Source: Aurantimonadaceae bacterium (GTDB lineage Bacteria; Pseudomonadota; Alphaproteobacteria; Rhizobiales; Rhizobiaceae). Taken from it: 5,356 bases of DNA. Location: assembly GCA_003232595.1 (NCBI GenBank), contig QIIJ01000479.1, positions 1 through 5,356 on the forward strand, in the 5' to 3' direction. This document shows, in pieces, positions 1 through 5,356 of this stretch. Under the pieces are notes generated by a model. That model saw nothing but the letters and a program-made list of their open reading frames with translations. It ran no database searches and was not told the origin of the DNA. Every line of letters starts with the position of its first letter. The stretch's first letter is position 1. Position numbers and translations under genes: made by a program.

Positions 1-683
1 TTACCTATGACTATCGCGGAATTGGCGGGTCGTGGCCGGGTAATGACCGGAAATTCAGTTACCAGATGAGCGATTGGGCGCGTTATGATGTTCCGGCGAT
101 GATTGAATGGGTCAGCCGGAATTTCCCGGACAGGAAAATCCATGTTGTCGGGCACAGTTTTGGTGGCCAAACTCTGGGGTTGACTGCTCGTAATTCACTG
201 ATCGACAAAATCGTCACTGTTGCGGCGATGTCCGGTTATTGGCGCAAAATGTCATCACCCGAACGCTACAGGGTTTATGCAGTATTTTTTCTTATGACAC
301 CGGTGCTGGCCCGGATATATGGCTACATTCCCGGTAAATTTGGCCTTGGTGAGGACATCGCTGCCGCCGCTATGAGCCAGTGGGTTAGATGGTGCAAGGA
401 CCCGGAATATTTTTTCAACGACCCTGCCCTGCCCGAAATACGGCATTTTGCAGACTATCAAGGGCCATTGCTGGCGGTTGGTCTTGACGACGACCAGTGG
501 GGGAGACCAGAGCTGATCGACCATCTTACCAATCACTTCACCGCTGCCGATATCAGTCGGACACAGTTTTCGCCATCCCTGGCCGGCGGTGCCATCGGTC
601 ATTTCAATTTTTTTAAACCGCGATTTAAAGAAACACTGTGGCAACCGGTTGCCGATTGGCTGTTTGACGGAAAACCGATCTAA
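1..683 (+). CDS. Alpha/beta hydrolase, COG4757-like (5' end outside the window)
   Basis: The reading frame is open from the left edge (first whole codon at 3) and ends at TAA 681-683, giving 226 visible residues. The frame continues upstream of the ATG at 66 through TYDYRGIGGSWPG, a conserved strand and loop of this family, so that ATG is internal and the true start lies outside the window. The nucleophile elbow GHSFGG places the catalytic Ser at visible residue 52. The acid is probably one of Asp162-164 (VGLDDDQWG), and the His is His200 in IGHFNFF, so the triad looks complete. Between them is a lid region rich in aromatic residues (SGYWRKM, YGYIPG, LGEDIA, WVRWCKDPEYFF), which matches the COG4757 group of predicted alpha/beta hydrolases as I recall it. 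Substrate and pathway are unknown for the family. There is no signal peptide in the visible part, and the protein is probably cytoplasmic. The gene converges on gor with a 9-bp gap. The fold assignment is firm; the subgroup is from memory. Confidence 0.88.
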   Translation, partial: TYDYRGIGGSWPGNDRKFSYQMSDWARYDVPAMIEWVSRNFPDRKIHVVGHSFGGQTLGLTARNSLIDKIVTVAAMSGYWRKMSSPERYRVYAVFFLMTPVLARIYGYIPGKFGLGEDIAAAAMSQWVRWCKDPEYFFNDPALPEIRHFADYQGPLLAVGLDDDQWGRPELIDHLTNHFTAADISRTQFSPSLAGGAIGHFNFFKPRFKETLWQPVADWLFDGKPI

Positions 684-698
684 ATCCCGATCTTAATC
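675..698. repeat. 12-bp imperfect tandem duplication across two convergent stop codons
   Basis: CCGATCTAAATC (675-686) is followed directly by CCGATCTTAATC (687-698), with one difference at unit position 8. The first copy carries the hydrolase stop TAA (681-683, + strand). The second carries the gor stop, read as TTA on the + strand (693-695). The two stops occupy the same positions within the repeat unit, and the single A/T difference decides which strand has the stop. The repeat is seen directly; an origin by slippage or duplication is inference. Confidence 0.7.
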
Positions 699-2078
699 GA
701 CCCGTTTGCAGTCAACAACCCGGTAGGTTGGCTGATACATGGTAACCAGTTCTTCAGCAGCCGTTGGGTGAATGGCCATAGTGCGGTCAAAATCTTCCTT
801 GGAAGCGCCCATCTTGATGGGAATTGCCACAATTTGTGCCATTTCACCGGCATCCGGGCCTAGAATGTGCGTACCAATTACTTTGTTGTTGGCTGAATCG
901 ACGATAATTTTCATCATCATTTTTTCATCCCGGCCTGAAAGTGTATGTTTCATTGGTCTGAATACCGCTTTGAATATGTGAAGGTTTTCCACTTTTTCCG
1001 TGGCTTCCTCTTCGGTCATGCCGACGGTACCAAGTTCTGGCTGGGAAAATACTGCTGTTGCGATGATTTCGTGGTCGGGAGCAGTTGGATTGTTCTTGAA
1101 TTCCGTTTCAATAAAACACATTGCCTCGTGGATAGCGACCGGCGTCAGCGGTACCCGGCTGGTAACGTCTCCAAGCGCCCAAATGCTTTTGATATTGGTA
1201 CGGGAATATTCATCAACGACAATATGGCCGCTCCAGTCGAGTTCTATTCCAACCTTGCTCATGCCGAGATTTTCTGTCAGCGGTTTGCGCCCGATTGCCA
1301 GCATTACCTGATCAACAGTCAGTACCTCACCGCCCGAAAGTGTGACATTGAGGCTTGCGCCTGACTTTTCCACTTTTTCGAAAACCTCATTGCAAATGAC
1401 ACGGACGCCCTTTTTCTCCATTTCCTGATGCAGGTGCTGGCGCAGGTCCATGTCAAAATGGCGTAGTATTTCCGGCCCGCGATAGACAATTGTGGTTTCC
1501 ACGCCAAGGCCTGCCATGACGCCGGCAAATTCAACCGCAACATAACCGCCCCCGGCAATAACCATGCTATCGGGTAATTCAGTCAGGTTGAAAATTTCAT
1601 CCGATGTTATGCAAAGTTCATGTCCGGGCAATTCCGGTTGTCGGTTCGGTGTACCACCAACGGCAACCACTATTTTTTCCGCAGTGACCACCCGGTTATC
1701 GGCCAGAAGCCTTACTTCGTGTGGCCCGTCAACAATGGCTCTTGTATCAAATGTTTCTGCCCGGGCATTTTCAAGCCCCTTGCGATATAGTCCTTCGAGA
1801 CGGGCAATTTCCCGGTCCTTGTTGGCAATCAGGGTGGACCAGTCGAAGCTTGTTTTACCTACTGTCCAGCCGAACCCGGCCGCATCTTCAAAATGTTCTG
1901 CAAAGGAAGAGGCATAGACAAAAAGCTTCTTGGGGACACAGCCTCGAATGACACATGTTCCGCCGTAGCGGTATTCTTCGGCAATGCCAACACGTTTTCC
2001 CAAACCAGCCACCAGTCGCCCTGCCCGTACACCGCCTGAACCGCCACCGATCACAAACAGATCATAATCATATTTCAT
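693..2078 (-). CDS. gor: Glutathione-disulfide reductase (NADPH)
   Basis: This 461-residue flavoprotein has the usual length for the family and reduces glutathione disulfide to two glutathione molecules with NADPH, in the cytoplasm as a homodimer. In order it shows the FAD-binding glycine motif GGGSGG (11-16), the redox-active disulfide in GGTCVIRGCVPKK (Cys42 and Cys47), the second nucleotide-binding motif AGGGYVAVEFAG (175-186) followed by Arg200 and Arg206 in YRGPEILRHFD, which fits NADPH rather than NADH, the second FAD contact ALGDV (301-305), and the C-terminal dimer-interface motif HPTAAEE with the catalytic His437 and Glu442. The CVIRGC form separates it from lipoamide dehydrogenase and mercuric reductase. 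The ATG at 2076-2078 puts the FAD motif at the normal distance from the N-terminus. The ribosome binding site is weak (TAGG, about 10 nt upstream). It lies downstream of rpiA and the DUF2059 gene on the same strand but is separated from them by 262 bp holding two hairpin structures, so it may have its own promoter, which I could not identify. Confidence 0.97.
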   Translation of the reverse strand: MKYDYDLFVIGGGSGGVRAGRLVAGLGKRVGIAEEYRYGGTCVIRGCVPKKLFVYASSFAEHFEDAAGFGWTVGKTSFDWSTLIANKDREIARLEGLYRKGLENARAETFDTRAIVDGPHEVRLLADNRVVTAEKIVVAVGGTPNRQPELPGHELCITSDEIFNLTELPDSMVIAGGGYVAVEFAGVMAGLGVETTIVYRGPEILRHFDMDLRQHLHQEMEKKGVRVICNEVFEKVEKSGASLNVTLSGGEVLTVDQVMLAIGRKPLTENLGMSKVGIELDWSGHIVVDEYSRTNIKSIWALGDVTSRVPLTPVAIHEAMCFIETEFKNNPTAPDHEIIATAVFSQPELGTVGMTEEEATEKVENLHIFKAVFRPMKHTLSGRDEKMMMKIIVDSANNKVIGTHILGPDAGEMAQIVAIPIKMGASKEDFDRTMAIHPTAAEELVTMYQPTYRVVDCKRVD

Positions 2079-2106
2079 TTGGATATTTGCCTATTTGTTG
2101 GAATCG

Positions 2107-2130
2107 AAAAACCGGCCACAAAAGCCGGTT
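2107..2130 (-). terminator. Terminator-like hairpin just upstream of gor
   Basis: Read on the - strand, AACCGGC (2130-2124) and GCCGGTT (2116-2110) form a perfect 7-bp stem with a 7-nt loop, followed by a short T run (2111-2107, five T, two of them in the stem). This is the shape of a small intrinsic terminator acting on transcripts coming from rpiA and the DUF2059 gene. The T tract is short, so it could be weak or only a leader hairpin. It ends 28 bp before the gor start codon. Confidence 0.45.
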
Positions 2131-2163
2131 ATTCACTTAGGTGTCCGATTTAAAAGTCTCCAG

Positions 2164-2280
2164 AAGAGCCTTTTAGACGTCAATTCCGCCCTCTCCCCCG
2201 GCCCAACCACCCGATAACGGTACCCTGTGGGGTGGTTGGGCCGGGGGAGAGGGCTGGCACCGGACTTTTAACAGGCTCTT
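2164..2280. repeat. Large nested inverted repeat, intergenic palindromic element
   Basis: The core is a perfect 24-bp inverted repeat (2189-2212 with 2230-2253) around a 17-nt loop, very rich in C on one arm and G on the other (CCCTCTCCCCCGG and its complement). Outside it the arms continue imperfectly to AAGAGCC (2164-2170) pairing with GGCTCTT (2274-2280). A further TTAAAAGTC (2150-2158) can pair with GACTTTTAA (2263-2271) in an alternative fold. The whole unit is about 117 bp and contains no ORF. Long intergenic palindromes with inverted ends are typical of dispersed elements such as REP or MITE families. An alternative is a structure that stabilises or processes the rpiA-DUF2059 transcript. 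No T run follows on either strand, so it is not a classical terminator. It occurs once in this window, so dispersal cannot be judged here. Confidence 0.75.
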
Positions 2281-2340
2281 AGGTCTGCTATGAACCGCAC
2301 TGTATCACAAGCTGTTGTAACCGAATAAAGTGCCAACAGG

Positions 2341-2844
2341 CTATTCAATGCCCTTTTCTTTCATTTTCTGATCCACAGCCTGGCTGAGGTCGCGGACAAT
2401 ACCTGCGGCCCAAATCTTTGAGGCATTGTTGAGTTCCCTGGTCAGAATGGGGGCTTCCTTCAGAAGCTTCTTTCCGGCAACAGAAGTATAGAACGCGCTG
2501 ATCTGATTCATTTCTTCCTCAGAAAATATACGCCCGTAGATATCTGCTGATTCATTTTCAAGATCACCGCGTCTGGCTGCAAGCTTAAGAGTTTCCTCAT
2601 CAACAAGATCTGTGACCATATCGGCAAGGTCGGGGCGTGCTGCAATAATGTCGGATTTTACTTTCTCGGCAATTGCCGGAAGGATATTGTCAAACAGATC
2701 GGTTGCCCCGGAAGCTGAAAGCGCAACTTTTGATGCCTTGCGATGGGAAGGACTTAAGTCTTCTGCCGCAAAGAGCGGTGAAGCAACTCCCGCCACCAGC
2801 ATTGTTGCAACTAATAAACTGCCAAATTTAGATGTGATACTCAT
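2341..2844 (-). CDS. Exported DUF2059 domain protein
   Basis: This is a 167-residue protein with an N-terminal signal peptide: Lys6, a hydrophobic stretch at about 8-20, then SPLFAAED with cleavage likely near Ala26 or Ala27. The mature part is helical and highly charged. The segment at about 103-133 (YGRIFSEEEMNQISAFYTS followed by VAGKKLLKEAP) is the recognisable DUF2059 signature of the form F-x-x-E-E-h-x-x-h-x-x-F-Y-x-S-x-x-G-K-K-L. The family's molecular function is not established; a periplasmic location follows from the signal peptide. The ATG at 2844 is chosen because GGAG lies 5 nt upstream. An alternative in-frame ATG at 2865 would add seven residues (MQKHGVI), lacks a good ribosome binding site and lies just after the rpiA stop. 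The gene is 25 bp downstream of rpiA on the same strand and is probably co-transcribed with it. Neighbouring rpiA and gor is an arrangement I recall from other alphaproteobacteria, but it does not reveal the function. Confidence 0.9.
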   Translation of the reverse strand: MSITSKFGSLLVATMLVAGVASPLFAAEDLSPSHRKASKVALSASGATDLFDNILPAIAEKVKSDIIAARPDLADMVTDLVDEETLKLAARRGDLENESADIYGRIFSEEEMNQISAFYTSVAGKKLLKEAPILTRELNNASKIWAAGIVRDLSQAVDQKMKEKGIE

Positions 2845-2849
2845 AATAA

Positions 2850-2853
2850 CTCC
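2850..2853 (-). promoter_or_regulatory. Ribosome binding site of the DUF2059 gene
   Basis: GGAG on the - strand with a 5-nt spacer to the ATG at 2844-2842. It decides the start in favour of this ATG over the upstream ATG at 2865. It lies within the short rpiA-DUF2059 gap. Confidence 0.75.
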
Positions 2854-2869
2854 GTGTTTTTGCATTCGC

Positions 2870-3562
2870 CTATGAAGCGGTCATAATTTGAATTCCACTG
2901 GCCCCGGCCAGTATTGCAACTTTTGCGATTCCGATAAACAGACCGTGCTCAACCACCCCCGGAATCCCCAGCAGTCTGTCAGAAAGCTTCTGTGGATCGG
3001 GAATGCGGCCAAAAGATGCATCAAGAATGAAGTGTTCCCCGTCAGTAATAAATTGATCTTCTCCGCTCATCCTTAGCGTGATACTACCGGAAAGCCCCAA
3101 ATTTCGGGCTTCGTTTTCAATAGCAATTCTGGTAGCAGTCAATCCGAAGCGGTTGACTTCTATGGGAAGATCAAATGCGCCCAGAGTTTTAACAAGCTTG
3201 CTGTCATCAGCAACAACGATCATGCGATCGGAAGCGTTTGCGACGATTTTTTCGCGTAACAGCGCACCACCACCACCTTTGATCAGGCTAAGATTTGCAT
3301 CCACTTCATCGGCGCCATCAATCGTCAGGTCAAGGTGGGGTGTTTCCTCAAGCGTGGTCAATGGCACATTCAGTTTCCGACAAAGCCTGGCGGTTCGTTC
3401 CGAGGTGGGAACGCCGGTTATATTCAAACCGCCCCTGATTTTATCGGCGAGAAAATGTACAAAAGCATCTGCTGTGGAACCGGTACCGATACCAAGCTTC
3501 ATTCCGTCTTTGATATAGTCAATCGCTGCAGCTGCGGCAGCTTTTTTCAGCGGGTCAACCAT
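2870..3562 (-). CDS. rpiA: Ribose-5-phosphate isomerase A
   Basis: This 230-residue enzyme interconverts ribose 5-phosphate and ribulose 5-phosphate in the non-oxidative pentose phosphate pathway, in the cytoplasm. The sequence shows the substrate-phosphate loop GIGTGST (24-30), the catalytic segment DGADEVD with Asp82 and Asp85, Lys95 in IKGGGGALLREK, and the general base Glu104. These match the known E. coli RpiA residues Asp81, Asp84, Lys94 and Glu103 with an offset of one. The C-terminal part has EVNRFG (135-140) and LLGIPGVVEHGLF (197-209), also typical. The frame is open upstream to 3694, but that extension of 44 residues lacks family similarity and crosses the divergent promoter region, so the ATG at 3562, which gives the normal family length, is preferred. 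The AGGA upstream is about 14 nt from the ATG, longer than ideal. The gene heads a probable operon with the DUF2059 gene and is divergent from gph. Confidence 0.97.
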   Translation of the reverse strand: MVDPLKKAAAAAAIDYIKDGMKLGIGTGSTADAFVHFLADKIRGGLNITGVPTSERTARLCRKLNVPLTTLEETPHLDLTIDGADEVDANLSLIKGGGGALLREKIVANASDRMIVVADDSKLVKTLGAFDLPIEVNRFGLTATRIAIENEARNLGLSGSITLRMSGEDQFITDGEHFILDASFGRIPDPQKLSDRLLGIPGVVEHGLFIGIAKVAILAGASGIQIMTAS

Positions 3563-3574
3563 AGTTTCTGTCGG

Positions 3575-3603
3575 TTTCCTAATCTTGCAGTACAGCCTAT
3601 AAT
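3575..3603 (+). promoter_or_regulatory. Possible gph promoter
   Basis: A perfect -10 hexamer TATAAT (3598-3603) faces gph. The best position for a -35 box at 17 bp spacing (3575-3580, TTTCCT) matches the consensus poorly, so activity may need an activator or may be low. It would give a leader of roughly 100 nt before the gph ATG. The -10 overlaps the one proposed for rpiA on the other strand. Confidence 0.3.
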
Positions 3604-3622
3604 TTGCGGCGAATCGCAGCAA
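3596..3622 (-). promoter_or_regulatory. Possible rpiA promoter
   Basis: On the - strand, TTGCTG (3622-3617) and TATAGG (3601-3596) are separated by 15 bp, shorter than the preferred 17. Transcription would start about 26 nt before the rpiA ATG. The -10 shares bases with the gph -10 candidate, so the two promoters would compete if both are used. Confidence 0.3.
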
Positions 3623-3669
3623 TTGCCAAAGCAATATTCGTGCTGCGACAGCTATCACGAAGCAATATT
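3614..3669. repeat. Direct and inverted repeats between rpiA and gph (possible operator)
   Basis: Three short repeats interlock in this divergent region. TCGCAGCA (3614-3621) is inverted as TGCTGCGA (3641-3648), with an inner ATTGC/GCAAT pair. AAGCAATATT occurs directly repeated at 3629-3638 and 3660-3669, 31 bp apart, about three helical turns. TTCGTG (3637-3642) is inverted as CACGAA (3656-3661). Such arrangements are common at regulator binding sites; no regulator family can be assigned from the sequence. Confidence 0.4.
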
Positions 3670-3712
3670 TGAAGCCAGTGGATTGTTGCGCCAAAGGAAA
3701 CTACGACAAAAT

Positions 3713-4399
3713 ATGGTCAACAACAATCGACACAAAAAGCCTGTTCTTGTCCTCGACCTTGATGGCACACTGGTGAATTCCATTGGCGATCTGACAGCAG
3801 CACTAAATGTTGCCACAGCGACGGTCGGCATGGCGCCACTCCCGGTTGAAATCATCGGACCGACTGCTGGCAAGGGCGCAAGGGCAATGATTGCACTGGC
3901 TCACAAGATCAACAATCAGCCACTTGATGAGGCTGTTCTTGAGCATTTAACCGGGCTATTTGTTGAACACTATCACGAAAATATTGCCAATTTGACTGAA
4001 GTCTATCCAGGTGCAGTTGAAGCGCTGGCCAAGTTTCAGGAGAATAATTGGTTGCTGGCGATCTGCACCAACAAACATGAATATCTTGCCAGGAAACTAC
4101 TTGAAGAGCTTGAGCTCAATCACCTGTTTGCTGCAATATGTGGTTCTGATACGTTTGATGTTCGCAAACCCGATGGCAGTCATATTCTCCAAACCATCGC
4201 CAAAGCCAGGGGAAATGCAAAACTGTCAATCATGGTAGGAGACACGGCAACTGACATAAATGCTGCAAAAAATGCCGATATCCCGTCAATTGCGGTAGAT
4301 TTCGGGTATCATGATCTGCCAGTTGAAACATTGAATGCCGACAAGGTGATATCCGGATTTCATCAATTGTGGCAGACTGTTTGTTCTTTGCAAAATTAG
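3713..4399 (+). CDS. gph: Phosphoglycolate phosphatase, HAD superfamily
   Basis: This 228-residue HAD hydrolase most likely converts 2-phosphoglycolate to glycolate in the cytoplasm with Mg2+. All four HAD motifs are present: motif I DLDGTLVNS with the nucleophile Asp15 and acid Asp17, motif II Thr119 in ICTNK, motif III Lys152 in DVRKPDG, and motif IV GDTATD with Asp177 and Asp181. Residues about 22-95 form the helical cap of subclass I. The combination ICTNK, GSDTF and VRKPDGSH is characteristic of alphaproteobacterial Gph; a related phosphatase of another phosphorylated metabolite cannot be excluded. The ATG at 3713 is chosen because the protein then starts ten residues before the VLVLDLDG strand, as usual. 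The frame is open far upstream, but that part is antisense to rpiA and unlike any HAD protein. AAAGGA lies about 14 nt upstream of the ATG, a long spacing much like that of rpiA. The gene is divergent from rpiA and upstream of cysK, with no clear terminator after it. Confidence 0.92.
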   Translation: MVNNNRHKKPVLVLDLDGTLVNSIGDLTAALNVATATVGMAPLPVEIIGPTAGKGARAMIALAHKINNQPLDEAVLEHLTGLFVEHYHENIANLTEVYPGAVEALAKFQENNWLLAICTNKHEYLARKLLEELELNHLFAAICGSDTFDVRKPDGSHILQTIAKARGNAKLSIMVGDTATDINAAKNADIPSIAVDFGYHDLPVETLNADKVISGFHQLWQTVCSLQN

Positions 4400-4421
4400 C
4401 GCCCGGTTATTCAGATTGGGG

Positions 4422-4449
4422 TTGATAATACCTGCTCTGGTTCTATAAT
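4422..4449 (+). promoter_or_regulatory. Sigma-70-type promoter for cysK
   Basis: TTGATA (4422-4427, five of six consensus bases) and TATAAT (4444-4449, perfect) are separated by 16 bp. This is the best promoter match in the window and lies between gph and cysK, pointing at cysK. Transcription should start near 4456, leaving a leader of about 138 nt before the cysK ATG. I see no clear terminator-like hairpin in the leader. The promoter suggests cysK is transcribed independently of gph. Confidence 0.6.
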
Positions 4450-4594
4450 TTCCGGGTGTTTGAGATCGCCATAGGCAATTGATTTTACGATAATGCTTAC
4501 CTGTAGAATTTCTGTTCTTGCACCCGGGGTTAAGCAGGACTAACTTTGCTGGTTCCGGATACCAACCAAATCCCGAAATGCAGGCCACAAATTC

Positions 4595-5356
4595 ATGACT
4601 ATCAACAACACTATTGTCGGTGCAATCGGTAACACGCCGCTTATCAGGCTCAACAGGGTATCTGACGAAACCGGTTGCGAAATCCTCGGCAAGGCGGAAT
4701 TCTTAAATCCCGGCCAGTCAATCAAGGACCGCGCTGCACTGTCGATCATCAATGCTGCTGTTGCAAAGGGAGACATCAGACCAGGCGGCGTCATTGTTGA
4801 GGGAACCGCCGGTAATACCGGCATTGGTATTGCCATGGTCGGCAACGCTCTTGGTTATCGATCTGTCATTGTCATTCCAGACAGCCAGAGCCAGGAAAAG
4901 AAAGACGCAATCCGGGCATTTGGTGCGGAACTGGTGGAAGTCCCCCCTGTTCCATATCGCAACCCCAACAATTTTGTTCATATATCGCAAAGAATCGCCG
5001 AACAATTGGATAAAATCGAAGAAAATGGCGCGGTCTGGGCGCAGCAATTTGACAATATTGCCAACAGGCAGGCTCATATTGATACCACAGGCCCCGAAAT
5101 CTGGCAGCAGACCGGCGGCAAAATAGATGGATTTATCTGTGCCGCTGGCTCGGGTGGCACCCTTGCCGGAGTAGCCATTGCCCTGCGGGAAAAAAACAAA
5201 TCCGTAAAAATTGGCCTTGCTGACCCCGGTGGAGCAGCGCTCTATGAATATTATGCCAATGGCGCGCTGAAAACCGAAGGAACATCCATTACCGAGGGTA
5301 TAGGCCAGATCAGAATAACCGCCAATCTTGAAGGTCTGGCGGTCGATTTTCCTTAT
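4595..5356 (+). CDS. cysK: Cysteine synthase A (3' end outside the window)
   Basis: The frame from ATG 4595 stays open to the right edge (254 visible residues); the end of the protein is missing, and family members of this type are about 340 residues as I recall. It is a PLP enzyme of fold type II that makes cysteine from O-acetylserine and sulfide. Visible motifs are IGNTPLIRL (11-19), the PLP lysine Lys44 in NPGQSIKDRAA, the substrate loop GTAGNTGIG (70-78), QFDNIANRQAH (151-161), the PLP phosphate loop GSGGT (185-189) and SITEGIG (231-237). The loop reads TAGNTG where the enterobacterial and plant enzymes have TSGNTG; this variant is, from memory, the norm in rhizobial-type cysteine synthases. 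Substrate preference (O-acetylserine or another activated serine) cannot be proven from sequence. AGG at 4582-4584 lies 10 nt upstream of the ATG as a modest ribosome binding site. The gene has its own promoter about 150 bp upstream and a long leader. Confidence 0.93.
   Translation, partial: MTINNTIVGAIGNTPLIRLNRVSDETGCEILGKAEFLNPGQSIKDRAALSIINAAVAKGDIRPGGVIVEGTAGNTGIGIAMVGNALGYRSVIVIPDSQSQEKKDAIRAFGAELVEVPPVPYRNPNNFVHISQRIAEQLDKIEENGAVWAQQFDNIANRQAHIDTTGPEIWQQTGGKIDGFICAAGSGGTLAGVAIALREKNKSVKIGLADPGGAALYEYYANGALKTEGTSITEGIGQIRITANLEGLAVDFPY

Noticed and set aside
605..630. TTTAAA...TTTAAA AT-rich palindrome near the end of the hydrolase gene, considered as a gor terminator
   Set aside because: The stem is AT-only, weak, and lies within coding sequence, so a terminator role cannot be supported.
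255..644. 129-codon open frame on the - strand inside the hydrolase gene
   Set aside because: It lies fully antisense to a well-supported gene with an intact catalytic triad, shows no recognisable domain, and has no supporting context.
2312..2339. CTGTTG/CAACAG hairpin immediately after the DUF2059 stop codon
   Set aside because: Only 6 bp with a 16-nt loop and no T run following on the - strand, so it is not convincing as a terminator.
3563..3694. 44-residue N-terminal extension of RpiA
   Set aside because: It is not seen in the family and would overlap the intergenic regulatory region; the ATG at 3562 fits the usual length.
3335..3712. In-frame upstream extension of gph
   Set aside because: It runs antisense through rpiA and the divergent region, has no HAD similarity, and the ATG at 3713 gives the normal family N-terminus.
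2125..4413. CCGGTTATTCA present at 2125-2135 and again at 4403-4413
   Set aside because: An 11-bp match in a 5.4-kb window is expected by chance a few times, and the two sites share no further flanking similarity.
4452..4527. CCGGGTG (4452-4458) complementary to CACCCGG (4521-4527) in the cysK leader region
   Set aside because: The left arm falls at the predicted transcription start and would be only partly transcribed; the loop is long and only 7 bp pair.
4718..5126. Open frames on both strands (about 119 and 124 codons) overlapping cysK
   Set aside because: The cysK frame carries every expected PLP motif without interruption; the others have no recognisable features and are frame shadows.

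Overview
The window looks like a stretch of ordinary chromosome from an alphaproteobacterium with moderate GC content (about half by eye, not computed). The evidence is the glutathione reductase with the redox motif GGTCVIRGCVPKK, the cysteine synthase of the type common in rhizobia (NPGQSIKDR, GTAGNTGIG, SITEGIG), and the gene order gph / rpiA - DUF2059 - gor, which I recall as a recurring neighbourhood in that class. I cannot name a genus.

Layout, left to right. The 3' part of an alpha/beta hydrolase gene (COG4757-like) enters on the + strand and ends at 683. It converges on gor (693-2078, - strand), with only 9 bp between the stop codons. A 262-bp gap (2079-2340) upstream of gor holds a large nested inverted repeat and a small terminator-like hairpin. 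Next on the - strand are a small exported DUF2059 protein (2341-2844) and rpiA (2870-3562), 25 bp apart and probably co-transcribed. A 150-bp divergent regulatory region separates rpiA from gph (3713-4399, + strand). A 195-bp gap with a strong-looking sigma-70 promoter leads into cysK (from 4595), which runs off the right edge of the window.

Functionally this is core metabolism: ribose-5-phosphate isomerase (pentose phosphate pathway), phosphoglycolate phosphatase (clearance of 2-phosphoglycolate), glutathione reductase (thiol redox, NADPH-consuming) and cysteine synthase (sulfur assimilation, supplying the cysteine for glutathione). A loose theme of NADPH and thiol metabolism can be argued, but it is inference. 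I found no mobile element genes, CRISPR array, RNA gene, defence system or biosynthetic cluster, and no convincing undescribed system. The most interesting features are non-coding: the inverted-repeat element upstream of gor, the hairpin close to the gor start, the 12-bp tandem duplication that places the stop codons of two convergent genes, the repeats between rpiA and gph, and the long leader of cysK.
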